Positions 8,338-17,387 of a stretch of DNA of 64,000 bases are shown here, piece after piece. The translations under genes and the position numbers were made by a program. The DNA is from Mycolicibacterium elephantis DSM 44368. Lineage in GTDB: Bacteria; Actinomycetota; Actinomycetes; Mycobacteriales; Mycobacteriaceae. The first letter of the stretch is position 1; the number at the start of each line of letters is the position of its first letter. The notes beneath the pieces were generated by a model. That model searched no databases and had not been told where the DNA came from. It saw only the letters and a list, made by a program, of their open reading frames with translations. Location of the stretch: the NCBI RefSeq assembly GCF_004014805.1, contig NZ_ATDN01000013.1, positions 1-64,000 of the forward strand. The letters run 5' to 3'.

Positions 8338-9519
8338 ATGCGCCACCCAGTTCTCGTCCTTCTCTTTGTCATCGCGCTGACGTCCGCGGCGTGCAGCTCG
8401 ACCGTCGCCGGAAACCCGGTGAAGGCGACGGGCGCGCAGGGGGCACTCGATTTCGACCAGCTCGACGTGGGTCCGTTCCCGACCAAGCCCAGTAAGCCGC
8501 TCGGCGTCGCAGGGGATCCGCTGCGCGGCATGGTGATCGAGGCACAGCGGATGGCCAACCACGTCATCGGCCCATGGGAGGTCGATCCCGCGCTGAAAGA
8601 CTGGTTCGGCTTCGGCGCCATGGTGCTGCCGAAGGCCCAGGCCCTCGGGCTGATCGGTCCCGGCGAGCTCGGCATGGTGGTGAGTCGGCACAACTTCATC
8701 AACGGCTTCGCCACCGCGCGCACCGAAGAGAACAAGAAGCTGTTGTTGAACGCGGTCCTGCGGTTCCCCGACGACGACGCCGCCGAAGCGGCGGCCACCG
8801 CGCTGGGCGAGGCGGCGATGCAGCAGCAGGGCGCCGACGGTCCCGCGCAGACGACGGGCATTCCCCGCCATCCCGACGCCAAGGCCAACACCTACACCAC
8901 GGTCGATCGGCAGGCGGGCAAGCGGCATGCGGTGCGCTCGTTCGCTGCCCACGGCCCGTATGTGCTGATGCAGCTCGCGCAGGCCCCCGACAGCGCGGAG
9001 CAGGCGGCTGAGCTGGTCGCCAAGACCCTGGATCTGCAGGGCCCCGAGATCGACCGCTTCCGCGCCACCGCACCGTCGGAGTTCGCCGACATCAGCATCG
9101 ATCCGACCGGCTTGTTGGCCCGAGTGATTCCGGTCGAGGCGCCCGACCCGATGCTGACGAAGAACACCACCTATGAGCGCCGCGGCGCGCTGCACTTCCA
9201 GAGCGATCCCACCCGCTCGGCCAAGCTGTTCGCCGACACCGGGACCGACCTGGTGGCCATGGCCAAGGCCAGCGTCTATGAGGCCGAAGACCCGGCGGGC
9301 GCCAAGGCCGTCGTCGACGAGTTCTACGCCGAGGTGTCGCCGACGTCGAGACCGGCGAACCCGGTGCGCAACATGCCGGAAAGCCGCTGCATGCAGTTGA
9401 AGGACAACAGTTTCTACTGCCTGGTGACCGCCGACGAGTACGCGATCGAGGCCGCCGGGCCCACGCTGCTCACCGCTCAGCAGTTGGCGGCGGCGCAGTA
9501 CATCATGCTGTTGAGCTGA
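8338..9519 (+). CDS. Mycobacterial lipoprotein (DUF7373-like)
   Basis: A 393-aa predicted lipoprotein. The N-terminus MRHPVLVLLFVIALTSAACS is a signal peptide with a lipobox ending in Cys. The mature part begins with the motif LDVGPFPTKPSKPLG and has EAQRMANHVIGPWEVDPAL, typical of a mycobacterial lipoprotein family I recall as DUF7373. Function is unknown. I preferred the ATG at 8338; a TTG at 8329 adds three residues. Its 3' end overlaps the convergent TetR gene by 17 bp. Confidence 0.85.
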   Translation: MRHPVLVLLFVIALTSAACSSTVAGNPVKATGAQGALDFDQLDVGPFPTKPSKPLGVAGDPLRGMVIEAQRMANHVIGPWEVDPALKDWFGFGAMVLPKAQALGLIGPGELGMVVSRHNFINGFATARTEENKKLLLNAVLRFPDDDAAEAAATALGEAAMQQQGADGPAQTTGIPRHPDAKANTYTTVDRQAGKRHAVRSFAAHGPYVLMQLAQAPDSAEQAAELVAKTLDLQGPEIDRFRATAPSEFADISIDPTGLLARVIPVEAPDPMLTKNTTYERRGALHFQSDPTRSAKLFADTGTDLVAMAKASVYEAEDPAGAKAVVDEFYAEVSPTSRPANPVRNMPESRCMQLKDNSFYCLVTADEYAIEAAGPTLLTAQQLAAAQYIMLLS

Positions 9520-10102
9520 GCAGGCCGTTCAGCAGCAGGTCGCTGAGTTCGGCGGCCGCGGCATCGACGTCTTTGATCCGGCGCACGCAGACCGCGTACC
9601 AGGCGCCGCCGGCGATCGCGTCCATGACGGTGTCGGCGCTGATGCCGTCGCGCGCCGTCCCGTCGATGACCGCCGCGCTCAGCCGGTGGGCCAGTTGGCT
9701 GCGCGCGGTGGCCTCCAACCGGTCGCTGAGCAGGCGGCGCATTCGGCGGTCCGACCGTAAGTCGTTGAGCAGACCGGGAATTGCTTCCCGCACGGCGGGA
9801 TCGGTGTACATGTCCAGCGCGCCGCGGCACAGCCGGACGATCTCGGCGGCGAAGTCGTCGGCGGGGCGGTCGGGGCCGAGGTCGGGAAACAGCGTCTCGT
9901 GCACCAGATGCGCCTTGGAGCGCCACCGGCGATAGACGGCGGGCCGGCTCACCCCCGCGGTGCTGGCGATGAGGTCGATCGTGGTGGCCGCGTAGCCGCG
10001 CTCGATCAGCAGCCGACGCGTCGCCGCCAGCACCGCCGCGTCGATCGCCGGGTCCCGGCGTGACCCCTGGCGTCGATGCCGCGACGTCACGGTGTCGACC
10101 AA
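9503..10102 (-). CDS. TetR-family regulator (Rv0196-like)
   Basis: 199-aa repressor-type regulator. The N-terminal helix-turn-helix (about 18-65) reads AATRRLLIERGYAATTIDLI then AGVSRPAVYRRWRSK; the C-terminal part is a helical ligand domain. It is divergent from the molybdopterin oxidoreductase at 10241, an arrangement like Rv0196-Rv0197 in Mtb, so it probably controls that gene through the shared 138-bp region. The start is uncertain: TTG at 10102, or GTG at 10090. Confidence 0.88.
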   Translation of the reverse strand: MVDTVTSRHRRQGSRRDPAIDAAVLAATRRLLIERGYAATTIDLIASTAGVSRPAVYRRWRSKAHLVHETLFPDLGPDRPADDFAAEIVRLCRGALDMYTDPAVREAIPGLLNDLRSDRRMRRLLSDRLEATARSQLAHRLSAAVIDGTARDGISADTVMDAIAGGAWYAVCVRRIKDVDAAAAELSDLLLNGLLSSTA

Positions 10103-10158
10103 TTCCGTCCCTCCACCCCGGTTTGTCGTTACAGTCTGTCACAACAAATTGCCCCTGC

Positions 10159-10219
10159 CGCGAAATAGCATTCCGGGCTGTTCAGAAACCGAAATCGCGA
10201 CCCGGAATGCTATTTCGCG
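10159..10219. promoter_or_regulatory. 19-bp perfect inverted repeat between TetR and oxidoreductase genes
   Basis: CGCGAAATAGCATTCCGGG at 10159-10177 is repeated as its exact reverse complement at 10201-10219, with a 23-nt spacer. It fills the divergent promoter region and ends 21 nt before the GTG of the oxidoreductase. It may be a paired operator for the adjacent TetR regulator, or form a hairpin in the leader. No U-tract follows. Confidence 0.75.
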
Positions 10220-10240
10220 CCACCGAGCGAGGAGGCCGCC

Positions 10241-12493
10241 GTGACCGTCGAACTCAGCAGGCCCATAGCAGGTGTCGGCGAAGACGGGCGCCATCTGTAC
10301 ACCTGCCCGCTGTGCGAAGCCATGTGCGGGCTGGAGATCCAGGTCGAGGGCGGGCGGGTCGCCGGCATCCGCGGCAACCGCGAAGACACCTGGAGCCGCG
10401 GCCACATCTGCCCCAAAGGCGCCACCCTCGGCGCCGTGCACGAGGACCCCGACCGGATCCGCCGCCCGATGATCAGGGTCGACGGGCAGTGGCAAGAGGT
10501 CAGCTGGGACACCGCGTTTCGGCGCTGCACCGAACTGCTCGCCCCGATCATCGAGAAACACGGCATCGGTGCGGTGACCTGCTACACCGGCAACCCGCTG
10601 GCGCACTCGTTCTCGTTGGGCCGTTACACCGGTGTGCTGCTTGGCATGTCGGGCATTTCGCTGTCCTACTCGCCGGGCACCGTCGACCAGTGGCCGAAAA
10701 ACCTGTCGTCGCACCTGATGTACGGCGGCTGGTGGACCTTCCCGGTCCCCGACATCGAGCGCACCGACCTGCTGGTGGTGATGGGGGCCAACCCGGCCGC
10801 GTCGCAGGGCTCGCTGCTGGCCGCACCCGACGTGATGGGCATCATCGACGGAATCCGAAAGCGCGGCAAGGTGATTGTCATCGACCCGGTGCGCACCGCC
10901 ACCGCTGACCGCGCAGACGAATGGCTGCCGATCACCCCGGGCACCGACGCCGCGCTGCTGTTGGCCGTCGCTCACACGCTGTTCGCCGAGAACCTGGTCA
11001 ACCTGGGCGCGGTGGGGCCCTACGTCGACGGCGTTGAGCGGATGCGGGAGGTGGCCGCCGGCTGGTCACCGGAGCGGGTGGCGGCGACGACGGGGGTGAG
11101 CGCAGACCGCATCCGGGCGTTGGCCCGTGAGCTGGCCGGCACCGAGCGCGCGGTGGTGTACGGCCGAATCGGCCTGTGCAACCAGGAGTTCGGCAGTCTA
11201 GCGAGCTGGCTCGTCGACGTCATCAACATCCTCACCGGCCACTTCGATACCCCCGGCGGTTCGATGTTCCCCCGTGCGGCGGCGTGGTCGGTGACGGTGC
11301 AGCCGATCCCCGGCCTGGAAGACGGCGCGCCGGACTTCGGCCGGTTCCGCACCCGGGTCCGCGGCGCCAAGGAAGTGCTCGGCCAGGTGCCGGTGTCGTG
11401 TCTGGCCGAGGAGATCACGACGCCGGGGGAGGGCCAGATCAAGGCGCTGATCACCGTCGCGGGCAACCCGGTGCTGTCCACGCCCGCCGGCCACAAACTC
11501 GACGAGGCGCTGCCGATGCTGGACGCGATGATCGCCGTCGACATGTGGATCAACGAAACCACCCGGCACGCCGACGTCCTGCTGCCCGCGCCGTCGCCGC
11601 TGGAACAACCACACCACGACGACCTGATCCTGCACTTCGCCATCAACAGCATCGCCAACTACTCGGCGCCGGTGTTCGCGCCCGAGGACCCCGACCGGCC
11701 CGAGGAGTGGGAGATCCTGATCCGGCTGACCGGCCTGTGCACGGGAACCCCCGCCGAGGACGTCGACGTCGCCGCCATCGACGACGGCTTCTTCGACTAC
11801 ATGGCGTTCACCCAGGGCTTCGACGGCGCGCAGCTGCGCAAGCACTACGATCACGGCGGCCCCGAACGCATCCTCGACCTCACCCTGCGCACCGGCCCGT
11901 TCGGCGACCGCTACGGCGAGAACCCCGACGGGCTGACGCTGGAGAAGCTCAAGGCCCACCCCAACGGCATCAACTTCGGCCCGATGGTGCCGCGGGTGCC
12001 CGAGGCGCTCGGCACCGCCGACCAGAAGATCCGGCTGGCGCCGCGGTATCTGCTCGACGATCTGCCGCGGCTGGCCGCGCGGCTCGAGCGCGCCCCCGAG
12101 GAACTCGTTCTGGTCAGCCGCCGACACCTGCGGTCCAACAACTCCTGGCTGCACAACGTCGCGCCGCTGATGAGGGGCAGGGACCGCTGCACCCTGCTGA
12201 TGCACACCGACGATGCGGCCAAACGCGCGGTGACCTCCGGCGACCTGGTCACGGTGACCTCCGAGACCGGCAGCATCGAGGTGCCCGTCGAGGTGACCGA
12301 CGCGATCATGCCGGGCGTGGTGTCGATGCCGCACGGCTGGGGCCACGGCAAGCCCGGCACCCGCATGGCGGTCGCCAATGCGTCACCCGGCGTCAACACC
12401 AACGTGCTGTCGCCACCCACGTTCCTCGACGAACCGTCGGGCAACGGCGCGCTCAACGGCATCCCGGTGACCGTCAGCGCCGCGGCGACCTGA
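10241..12493 (+). CDS. Molybdopterin-dependent oxidoreductase, FdhF/Rv0197-like
   Basis: 750-aa member of the formate dehydrogenase/nitrate reductase catalytic-subunit family, which holds bis-MGD molybdenum and one [4Fe-4S] cluster. The N-terminal cluster motif is C22-P-L-C25-EAM-C29 with C57 in HICPKG. Molybdopterin-binding segments follow (GANPAASQG near 190, TVAGNPVLSTPAG near 410). A C-terminal MGD-binding barrel (about 620-740) includes SMPHGWGHGKPGTR. Substrate is unknown. The GTG start has a strong GAGGAGG 6 nt upstream. The partner is the divergent TetR gene. No electron-transfer subunit is adjacent. Confidence 0.9.
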   Translation: MTVELSRPIAGVGEDGRHLYTCPLCEAMCGLEIQVEGGRVAGIRGNREDTWSRGHICPKGATLGAVHEDPDRIRRPMIRVDGQWQEVSWDTAFRRCTELLAPIIEKHGIGAVTCYTGNPLAHSFSLGRYTGVLLGMSGISLSYSPGTVDQWPKNLSSHLMYGGWWTFPVPDIERTDLLVVMGANPAASQGSLLAAPDVMGIIDGIRKRGKVIVIDPVRTATADRADEWLPITPGTDAALLLAVAHTLFAENLVNLGAVGPYVDGVERMREVAAGWSPERVAATTGVSADRIRALARELAGTERAVVYGRIGLCNQEFGSLASWLVDVINILTGHFDTPGGSMFPRAAAWSVTVQPIPGLEDGAPDFGRFRTRVRGAKEVLGQVPVSCLAEEITTPGEGQIKALITVAGNPVLSTPAGHKLDEALPMLDAMIAVDMWINETTRHADVLLPAPSPLEQPHHDDLILHFAINSIANYSAPVFAPEDPDRPEEWEILIRLTGLCTGTPAEDVDVAAIDDGFFDYMAFTQGFDGAQLRKHYDHGGPERILDLTLRTGPFGDRYGENPDGLTLEKLKAHPNGINFGPMVPRVPEALGTADQKIRLAPRYLLDDLPRLAARLERAPEELVLVSRRHLRSNNSWLHNVAPLMRGRDRCTLLMHTDDAAKRAVTSGDLVTVTSETGSIEVPVEVTDAIMPGVVSMPHGWGHGKPGTRMAVANASPGVNTNVLSPPTFLDEPSGNGALNGIPVTVSAAAT

Positions 12494-12506
12494 AAGTATC
12501 TGGGGC

Positions 12507-13007
12507 GTGGGCAAGAACGAACGCGCGAAGATCGTCATGACCGACGACGAGATCGCCGAATACATCGAACGCAGTAGAACCGCCACCCTCGCCACGCTGT
12601 TACCCGACGGCCGACCGCACCTGGTCGCGATGTGGTACGGCGTGCTCGACGGGGAGATCTGGTTCGAGACCAAGGCCAAGTCGCAGAAGGCCGTCAACCT
12701 GCGGCGCAACCCGACGGTGACCGTGCTGATCGAGGACGGCCACACCTACGACACCCTGCGCGGCGTGTCGATCGAGGGCCGCGGTGAGATCGTCGACGAC
12801 CCGGAAACCGCTCTGCGCGTGGGCATCAGCGTGTGGGAGCGCTACACCGGGCCGTACTCCGAGGAGATGCGCCCGTTCGTCGACCAGATGATGCGCAACC
12901 GCATCTGCGTGCGGGTGGTGCCCAGCCGCACCCGCAGCTGGGACCATCGCAAGCTCGGCATGCCCGAGATGCCGCTCGGCGGCAGCACCGCCCAGTACCT
13001 AGGTTGA
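12507..13007 (+). CDS. F420/FMN-binding split beta-barrel protein (PPOX class)
   Basis: A 166-aa protein of the pyridoxamine 5'-phosphate oxidase-like fold. Typical features are the N-terminal helix TDDEIAEYIERSRTATLATLL, DGRPHLVAMWYG and the cofactor-contact segment FETKAKSQKAVNLRRNP. Actinobacterial members usually bind F420 or FMN; the substrate is unknown. The start is GTG 13 nt after the oxidoreductase stop, so it may be cotranscribed. Confidence 0.85.
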   Translation: MGKNERAKIVMTDDEIAEYIERSRTATLATLLPDGRPHLVAMWYGVLDGEIWFETKAKSQKAVNLRRNPTVTVLIEDGHTYDTLRGVSIEGRGEIVDDPETALRVGISVWERYTGPYSEEMRPFVDQMMRNRICVRVVPSRTRSWDHRKLGMPEMPLGGSTAQYLG

Positions 13008-13011
13008 GCGC

Positions 13012-13491
13012 ATGGACCCGACGAAGAAGCCGAAACAGCTCAACTCGCCGATCGTCTCGACGGTGATGAAGTACGCGGGCAAGGCGCACGTGTGGGTGTA
13101 TCGCCGCACCGGCGGACGGGTCGGCGCCAACTGGCGAGTGGGCGCGGGGTTCAAGAAGCCGGTGCCGACACTGCTGCTCGAGCACATCGGGCGCAAGTCC
13201 GGCAGGCGGTTGGTGTCACCGCTGGTGTTCATCTGCGACGGCGACGACGTGATCGTGGTGGCCTCCCAGGGCGGGCGCGACACCGATCCGCAGTGGTACC
13301 GCAACCTGGTCGCCAACCCGGATGCATACATCGAGATCGGCTCGGAGCGCCGTCCGGTGCGCGCGGTGACTGCCACACCCGAGCAGCGGGCGCGGTTGTG
13401 GCCGAAACTGGTCGAGGCGTACGCCGACTTCGACACCTATCAGGCCTGGGCCGATCGCGAGATTCCGGTGGTCATCCTGCAGCCACGCTGA
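13012..13491 (+). CDS. Deazaflavin (F420)-dependent nitroreductase family protein
   Basis: 159-aa DUF385/Ddn-type protein. The core reads LLLEHIGRKSGRRLVSPLVF, then DDVIVVASQGGRDTDPQWYRNLVANPDAYIEIG in two parts, the standard F420-binding pattern of the Ddn family. These enzymes use reduced F420 to reduce quinones or nitro compounds. It starts 4 nt after the preceding gene, so the two F420/FMN proteins are probably translated together. Confidence 0.88.
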   Translation: MDPTKKPKQLNSPIVSTVMKYAGKAHVWVYRRTGGRVGANWRVGAGFKKPVPTLLLEHIGRKSGRRLVSPLVFICDGDDVIVVASQGGRDTDPQWYRNLVANPDAYIEIGSERRPVRAVTATPEQRARLWPKLVEAYADFDTYQAWADREIPVVILQPR

Positions 13492-13610
13492 CGCGACTGC
13501 GATTTATCTCACACCGCCCCGTGTTCGGCTTCCCCGGCGACCGGGTAGCCAACGAGCAAGGTGCACCCCAGCGCCGACCCATTTCGTCAACGCCTAAGGG
13601 GCCAAATTTC

Positions 13611-14573
13611 ATGACTACCGCTACAGGAACCACCTTGCTCAGGCAACTGCGCACGATGCTCGACCTGACCCACACCGAGATCCAGGTCGCCGAGACCCGG
13701 ATCACGCAGGCCAGGACCGACGCCGTCCGCCGTGAGCTCAGCGAGAACGCCGAGAACGGCCGCATCCGCGCCGAGGCGATCGAGAAGGCGATCCGCGACC
13801 TCGGCGGATTCCCTGACACCGTCGGCCCGTTCTTCGGCCGCGCCGCCGCGGCGGTGAAGGCGCTGACCGAGCAGGCGCAGCCGTTCGACGAGGCGCTGCT
13901 CGGCGACCTGGCGCTGGAGAACCAGCTGCTGGATCGCGCTCGCTACATCAAGGCGCTCGCCGTTTCGGCCAAGCAGCCTGAGATCCAGGACCTCGCCGAC
14001 CGGTTGATCACCGCGCATTCGGCGACCGTGCACTGGCTGACCACGGTGTTGGCCGAGGACGCGCTTGGCGGGCCGGCCGCGCTGCAACGCACCCCGATGC
14101 AGGCCGCCGCCGGCACCGCGGTAAAGCTGGTCAACCTGCCGGGGCAGTGGTCGGCTCAAGGGGTCGAGCGGGTCGCCGAACTGGTGCGCTCCGCCGGGCC
14201 GGCCGTCGAGGACCTGCGTGAGCGGGCGCGACGTGCCAGCGAGATCACGCTCAAGGCGCTTGGCGCCTCGCGGGACGGCGCGCTGAAGCGGGCCGAGGAC
14301 GTGGTGCGCCGTGAGGGCGCCGGCGACGCGGCCGATGCGCTGCACAAGGCCCGCGCGGCAGGCGGTTTCGTCGACGCCGACGAGCTGCCGATCGAGGACT
14401 ACGACGAGCTGAACCAGAACGACGCGGTCGCCGCGGTGAAGGAACTCGACGATCCGAGCGACATCCGCACGATCATCGCCTACGAGGAGATGAACAAGAA
14501 CCGTCAGCGGCTGGTGTCGGCGGCGCAGACGCGCCTGGCCGCCATCGCCCAGGAGGTCGTCGGCCTCAGCTGA
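13611..14573 (+). CDS. Ferritin-like-domain protein
   Basis: A 320-aa protein. The N-terminal 160 residues are helical and ferritin-like (LLRQLRTMLDLTHTEIQVAE, DLALENQLLDRARYIKALA). A C-terminal tail carries IEDYDELNQNDAVAAVKEL and IIAYEEMNKNRQ, a motif I associate with actinobacterial HBHA/lipid-droplet-type proteins (weak recollection). A candidate metal-binding histidine is in HSATVHWL. The ATG at 13611 follows a 119-nt gap with AAGGGG about 10 nt upstream. The longer open frame through the preceding gene is a shadow. Role is uncertain: iron or stress related by analogy. Confidence 0.75.
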   Translation: MTTATGTTLLRQLRTMLDLTHTEIQVAETRITQARTDAVRRELSENAENGRIRAEAIEKAIRDLGGFPDTVGPFFGRAAAAVKALTEQAQPFDEALLGDLALENQLLDRARYIKALAVSAKQPEIQDLADRLITAHSATVHWLTTVLAEDALGGPAALQRTPMQAAAGTAVKLVNLPGQWSAQGVERVAELVRSAGPAVEDLRERARRASEITLKALGASRDGALKRAEDVVRREGAGDAADALHKARAAGGFVDADELPIEDYDELNQNDAVAAVKELDDPSDIRTIIAYEEMNKNRQRLVSAAQTRLAAIAQEVVGLS

Positions 14574-14589
14574 CCCGAGAGCATGGAAG

Positions 14590-14624
14590 CACCCCGCGGA
14601 CATTCCGTGGGGTGTTTTCTGTTT
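14590..14624 (+). terminator. Intrinsic terminator after ferritin-like gene
   Basis: An 11-bp stem (14590-14600 with 14604-14614, one G-U pair), 3-nt loop and the T-rich tail TTTTCTGTTT lie 17 nt after the stop codon. Confidence 0.9.
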
Positions 14625-14738
14625 GCGCCTCTGCGCCCGGGGCCTTTTGCGCCGAGTTCTGCGCCAGGGCTGTGGAGCGGCGAAAACCACGACCCTGCGG
14701 CAGAATTCGCGCGGCGTGACGGTCGGCCCGCAGCGGGT

Positions 14739-15542
14739 TTACAGGCGCGGCGGGGAGAAGCCGGGGTTGGACAGCGCGTTGGCCACGCCGCTGCCGATCG
14801 GGCCGTGCTCGTCGACGATCGTCGCGCTGCCGGTGGCCACCCCCGCGTCGCTGTAGTGCGTCAGCGCCGCCAGCCCCAGGTACGGCCCCTTCGGCAGGCG
14901 GGCCAGCGTCAGCGTGTAGTCGGCGTTGATCCACTGCAATCCGCTGGGCCCGAAGTGCGTCAACGAGCTGACCATGTCCCCGGCCATCGCCGCGCGGGTG
15001 AACGGCGTGAGCTCTTCGCCTGCGATCAGGGGGCGGAAGTCGTGCACCCAGATGTGTTTGGGACCGGAGTGCTGCCAGTTCTCCAGGCCTTCGCCGGGAC
15101 CGGGTTCGCGGTTGTCCTTGCCGTAGGTCCACACCAGGGTGGACAACCCGCGCGGGATCGGATTCGGTATCGCGGGAGGCGCGGGCATGGTCACCGGCGA
15201 CGTCCAGATCTCGTCGGGCGGTTGCTCCCCACGGCGCAGGAACAGGGCGGTGGCCCGCGCGACGATGGTGTCGTTCTGCCGCATCAGCGCGTCGACCAGC
15301 TTCAGGCGACGACCCGCGCGGACGACCGCGGTCTCGACGCGAACCGGAGCCAGCGCCGCGGGCCGGAACAGGTCGACGGTCAGTCGGCTGGGTTGGAAGT
15401 CGGGTTCGCCGGCGTCGCGCTCGAGTACGTGGCCGAGCAGGCCGCCGACATAGTTTCCGCTGATCGTCTGCCCCCAGGGGCCCCGCGCGAGCGGGCCGGG
15501 GACATACGCGTCGCCGTCCGGGGTGAAAAGCGCCGTCGTCAC
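14739..15542 (-). CDS. Acyl-CoA thioesterase family protein (double hot-dog)
   Basis: 267-aa TesB-like thioesterase. The N-terminal hot-dog half contains GNYVGGLLGHVLERDAG, SRLTVDLFRPAALAPV and a helix-strand pattern. The C-terminal half ends with DYTLTLARLPKGPYLGLAAL and GPIGSGVANALSNPGF. Such enzymes hydrolyse acyl-CoA. GTG start. It is the last gene of a minus-strand run (15564-17301). Confidence 0.8.
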   Translation of the reverse strand: MTTALFTPDGDAYVPGPLARGPWGQTISGNYVGGLLGHVLERDAGEPDFQPSRLTVDLFRPAALAPVRVETAVVRAGRRLKLVDALMRQNDTIVARATALFLRRGEQPPDEIWTSPVTMPAPPAIPNPIPRGLSTLVWTYGKDNREPGPGEGLENWQHSGPKHIWVHDFRPLIAGEELTPFTRAAMAGDMVSSLTHFGPSGLQWINADYTLTLARLPKGPYLGLAALTHYSDAGVATGSATIVDEHGPIGSGVANALSNPGFSPPRL

Positions 15543-15563
15543 CGCGAAGACGATAGCTGGCCG

Positions 15564-15896
15564 CTACCTGTCGGCCAGCCAGCGCTCCACGTCGGGGGAC
15601 ACCGGATCGACGGCGTCGGCGTACTCCTGATGCTTGTCGACATAGGCGGCCACCATCTCGCACACCGGCACGGTCCGCAGCCCGGCGTCGCGGGTCTGCT
15701 GCAGCGCTTCGCCGATGAGGATCGTGGCCAGGCCGCGGCCTTGATAGGCGTCGTCGACCTCGGTGTGGGGAAAGACGCGCTGGCCGTCACGGTCGGCGAT
15801 CTCGGTGAACCCGGCGGTCTGCCCCTGCACCTTGATGCTGAAGCGGTCGGATTCCTTGACGACCTCGGTGGGTGCGCCGGTCTTGTCGGTGGTCAT
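15564..15896 (-). CDS. GNAT-type N-acetyltransferase (YjdJ-like)
   Basis: A 110-aa small GNAT. The acetyl-CoA-binding motif is VDDAYQGRGLATILIGEAL at about 47-65, followed by VCEMVAAYVDKHQEY. This short form (GCN5-related YjdJ) is common in actinobacteria; the substrate is unknown. Confidence 0.85.
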   Translation of the reverse strand: MTTDKTGAPTEVVKESDRFSIKVQGQTAGFTEIADRDGQRVFPHTEVDDAYQGRGLATILIGEALQQTRDAGLRTVPVCEMVAAYVDKHQEYADAVDPVSPDVERWLADR

Positions 15897-15903
15897 GGCC
15901 TAT

Positions 15904-16869
15904 CTATACCCCGGGATTGCGGCGCGGACGCAGGGTGGCGTTGGGCAGTGCCGGGGCGGGCAGCCGCGGGATCGCACCCCGGTAGCCCTGTACTTCGCCG
16001 AAGCGGTCGTGGTGGTCCTGCCACTGCGCGCGGTACATCGCGATGTCGTCGTGGCTGCGGCCGACGAAGTTCCACCACATCATGAGCTCTTCGGGGAATG
16101 GCGGGCCACCGAGGACGATGACGCGTGCGGGGCGCGCAGCGCCGTTCGTCACGGTCAGCTCGGGATTGCCGGTCGCTTGGAAGGCCAGGTCGGCCACCTC
16201 CAACGCAGTGTCGCCGACGGCGACGCCGCCCTGGTCGAGCAGCACCCCGTGCTCGAATGTCGGGTCGACCTCCAGCGTCAGCTCCGCGCCGGGCTCCAGG
16301 TCGAGCTGTGCGCCGAGCAGCGGCGTGAACGTGTGCACGGGGGAGCGCTGGCCCGCGAGCTCACCGAGGAAGACCCGCAGCGTCGCCCCGCCGACCGCAC
16401 GGGGAGTCGGCACGTAATGCGCGAAGTCGCGGCCGGTGTCGCGGTCGGCGTCCGGCAGCGCCACCCACAGCTGAACACCGTGCAGCACCGTGGTGGCCGC
16501 GGTGGACACCTCCGAGTGGCAGATGCCCGCGCCGGCGGTCATCAGGTTCAGCTCGCCGGGCCGCACCATCGCGTGCACGCCTGCGCTGTCGCGGTGCTCC
16601 ACCTCGCCGCTGAACAACCAGCTGACGGTCTGCAGCCCGGTGTGCGGGTGCGGCGGCACGTCCATGCCCGGGCCGCTGCGCACGTCCTGCGGACCGTAGT
16701 GGTCGGCGAAACACCACGCCCCGATCAGCGAGCGTTCCCGCTGCGGCAGGGTGCGCCGCACCCGGATCGCCCGCGGCCCGCCCAGCGGCACCTCCCGCGG
16801 ATGCAGCACACCCGCGAACGGCGATGCGACACAGGCGACTTCGGCAGGCGCGGGTTCGGTGTTGCTCAC
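15904..16869 (-). CDS. Pirin family protein
   Basis: 321-aa bicupin. The N-terminal cupin has the metal ligands in VPPHPHTGLQTV (His74, His76) and in AGAGICHSEVS, as in pirin and quercetinase-type proteins. The C-terminal pirin domain includes HTFTPLLGAQLDLEPG and ELMMWWNFVGRS. Function is uncertain (quercetinase or transcription cofactor in other organisms). GTG at 16869 is chosen; a TTG directly upstream is possible. Confidence 0.9.
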   Translation of the reverse strand: MSNTEPAPAEVACVASPFAGVLHPREVPLGGPRAIRVRRTLPQRERSLIGAWCFADHYGPQDVRSGPGMDVPPHPHTGLQTVSWLFSGEVEHRDSAGVHAMVRPGELNLMTAGAGICHSEVSTAATTVLHGVQLWVALPDADRDTGRDFAHYVPTPRAVGGATLRVFLGELAGQRSPVHTFTPLLGAQLDLEPGAELTLEVDPTFEHGVLLDQGGVAVGDTALEVADLAFQATGNPELTVTNGAARPARVIVLGGPPFPEELMMWWNFVGRSHDDIAMYRAQWQDHHDRFGEVQGYRGAIPRLPAPALPNATLRPRRNPGV

Positions 16870-16884
16870 CAATCCACAGTAGGC

Positions 16885-17301
16885 CTACTTCGTACTCGTC
16901 ATCGCCGAACGGATCACCTCCAGATCGCCGTCACCGATCTTGAAGACGCCGAACCGGAACTTGTATCCCCATCGGGACTTGTCCTCGACGAACTCGAGCT
17001 GTTCCAGCAGCGGACGGATGGGCGTTTCCGCGCAGTCGAGAAAATCGACATTGCGTCGCCACGGCCCATCGGGCGAAGCCTCGTCCTGATAGGGCTCGTC
17101 GTCGACGACCTGACCGATCGCGGTGAAGGCCTGCAGCGGCGGGCCGTCGGGATAGACGGTGCGCGGCGAATAGAACACGATCCAGTCGCCACGCGCCATC
17201 CGGCGCAACATGTGAGGCTTGCCGTGGGTGGCTTGGGTGAAGCGGCCACGCACCCCACGTTCGACGTGGTCACGGCTGACGGTGTTGATCCAGTTACTCA
17301 T
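16885..17301 (-). CDS. EVE-domain (PUA-like) protein
   Basis: A 138-aa protein of the EVE/UPF0310 family. It begins NWINTVSRDHVERGV and has RMARGDWIVFYSPRT and FTAIGQVVDDEPYQ, the standard fold signatures. EVE domains bind modified bases in DNA or RNA. Here it stands alone, with no restriction partner nearby. Confidence 0.88.
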   Translation of the reverse strand: MSNWINTVSRDHVERGVRGRFTQATHGKPHMLRRMARGDWIVFYSPRTVYPDGPPLQAFTAIGQVVDDEPYQDEASPDGPWRRNVDFLDCAETPIRPLLEQLEFVEDKSRWGYKFRFGVFKIGDGDLEVIRSAMTSTK

Positions 17302-17387
17302 GTCCGCACGCTAAGCCGAAGCGCCGACAGAAACGCGCACGCCGACAGCCGCCTGTGGATAACTTCCCGGGCATTAGCATCAGCGCG

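Noticed and set aside
10241..12493. Selenocysteine-containing formate dehydrogenase
   Set aside because: The frame has no internal TGA and no selenocysteine-insertion context. The protein matches the Rv0197-type family.
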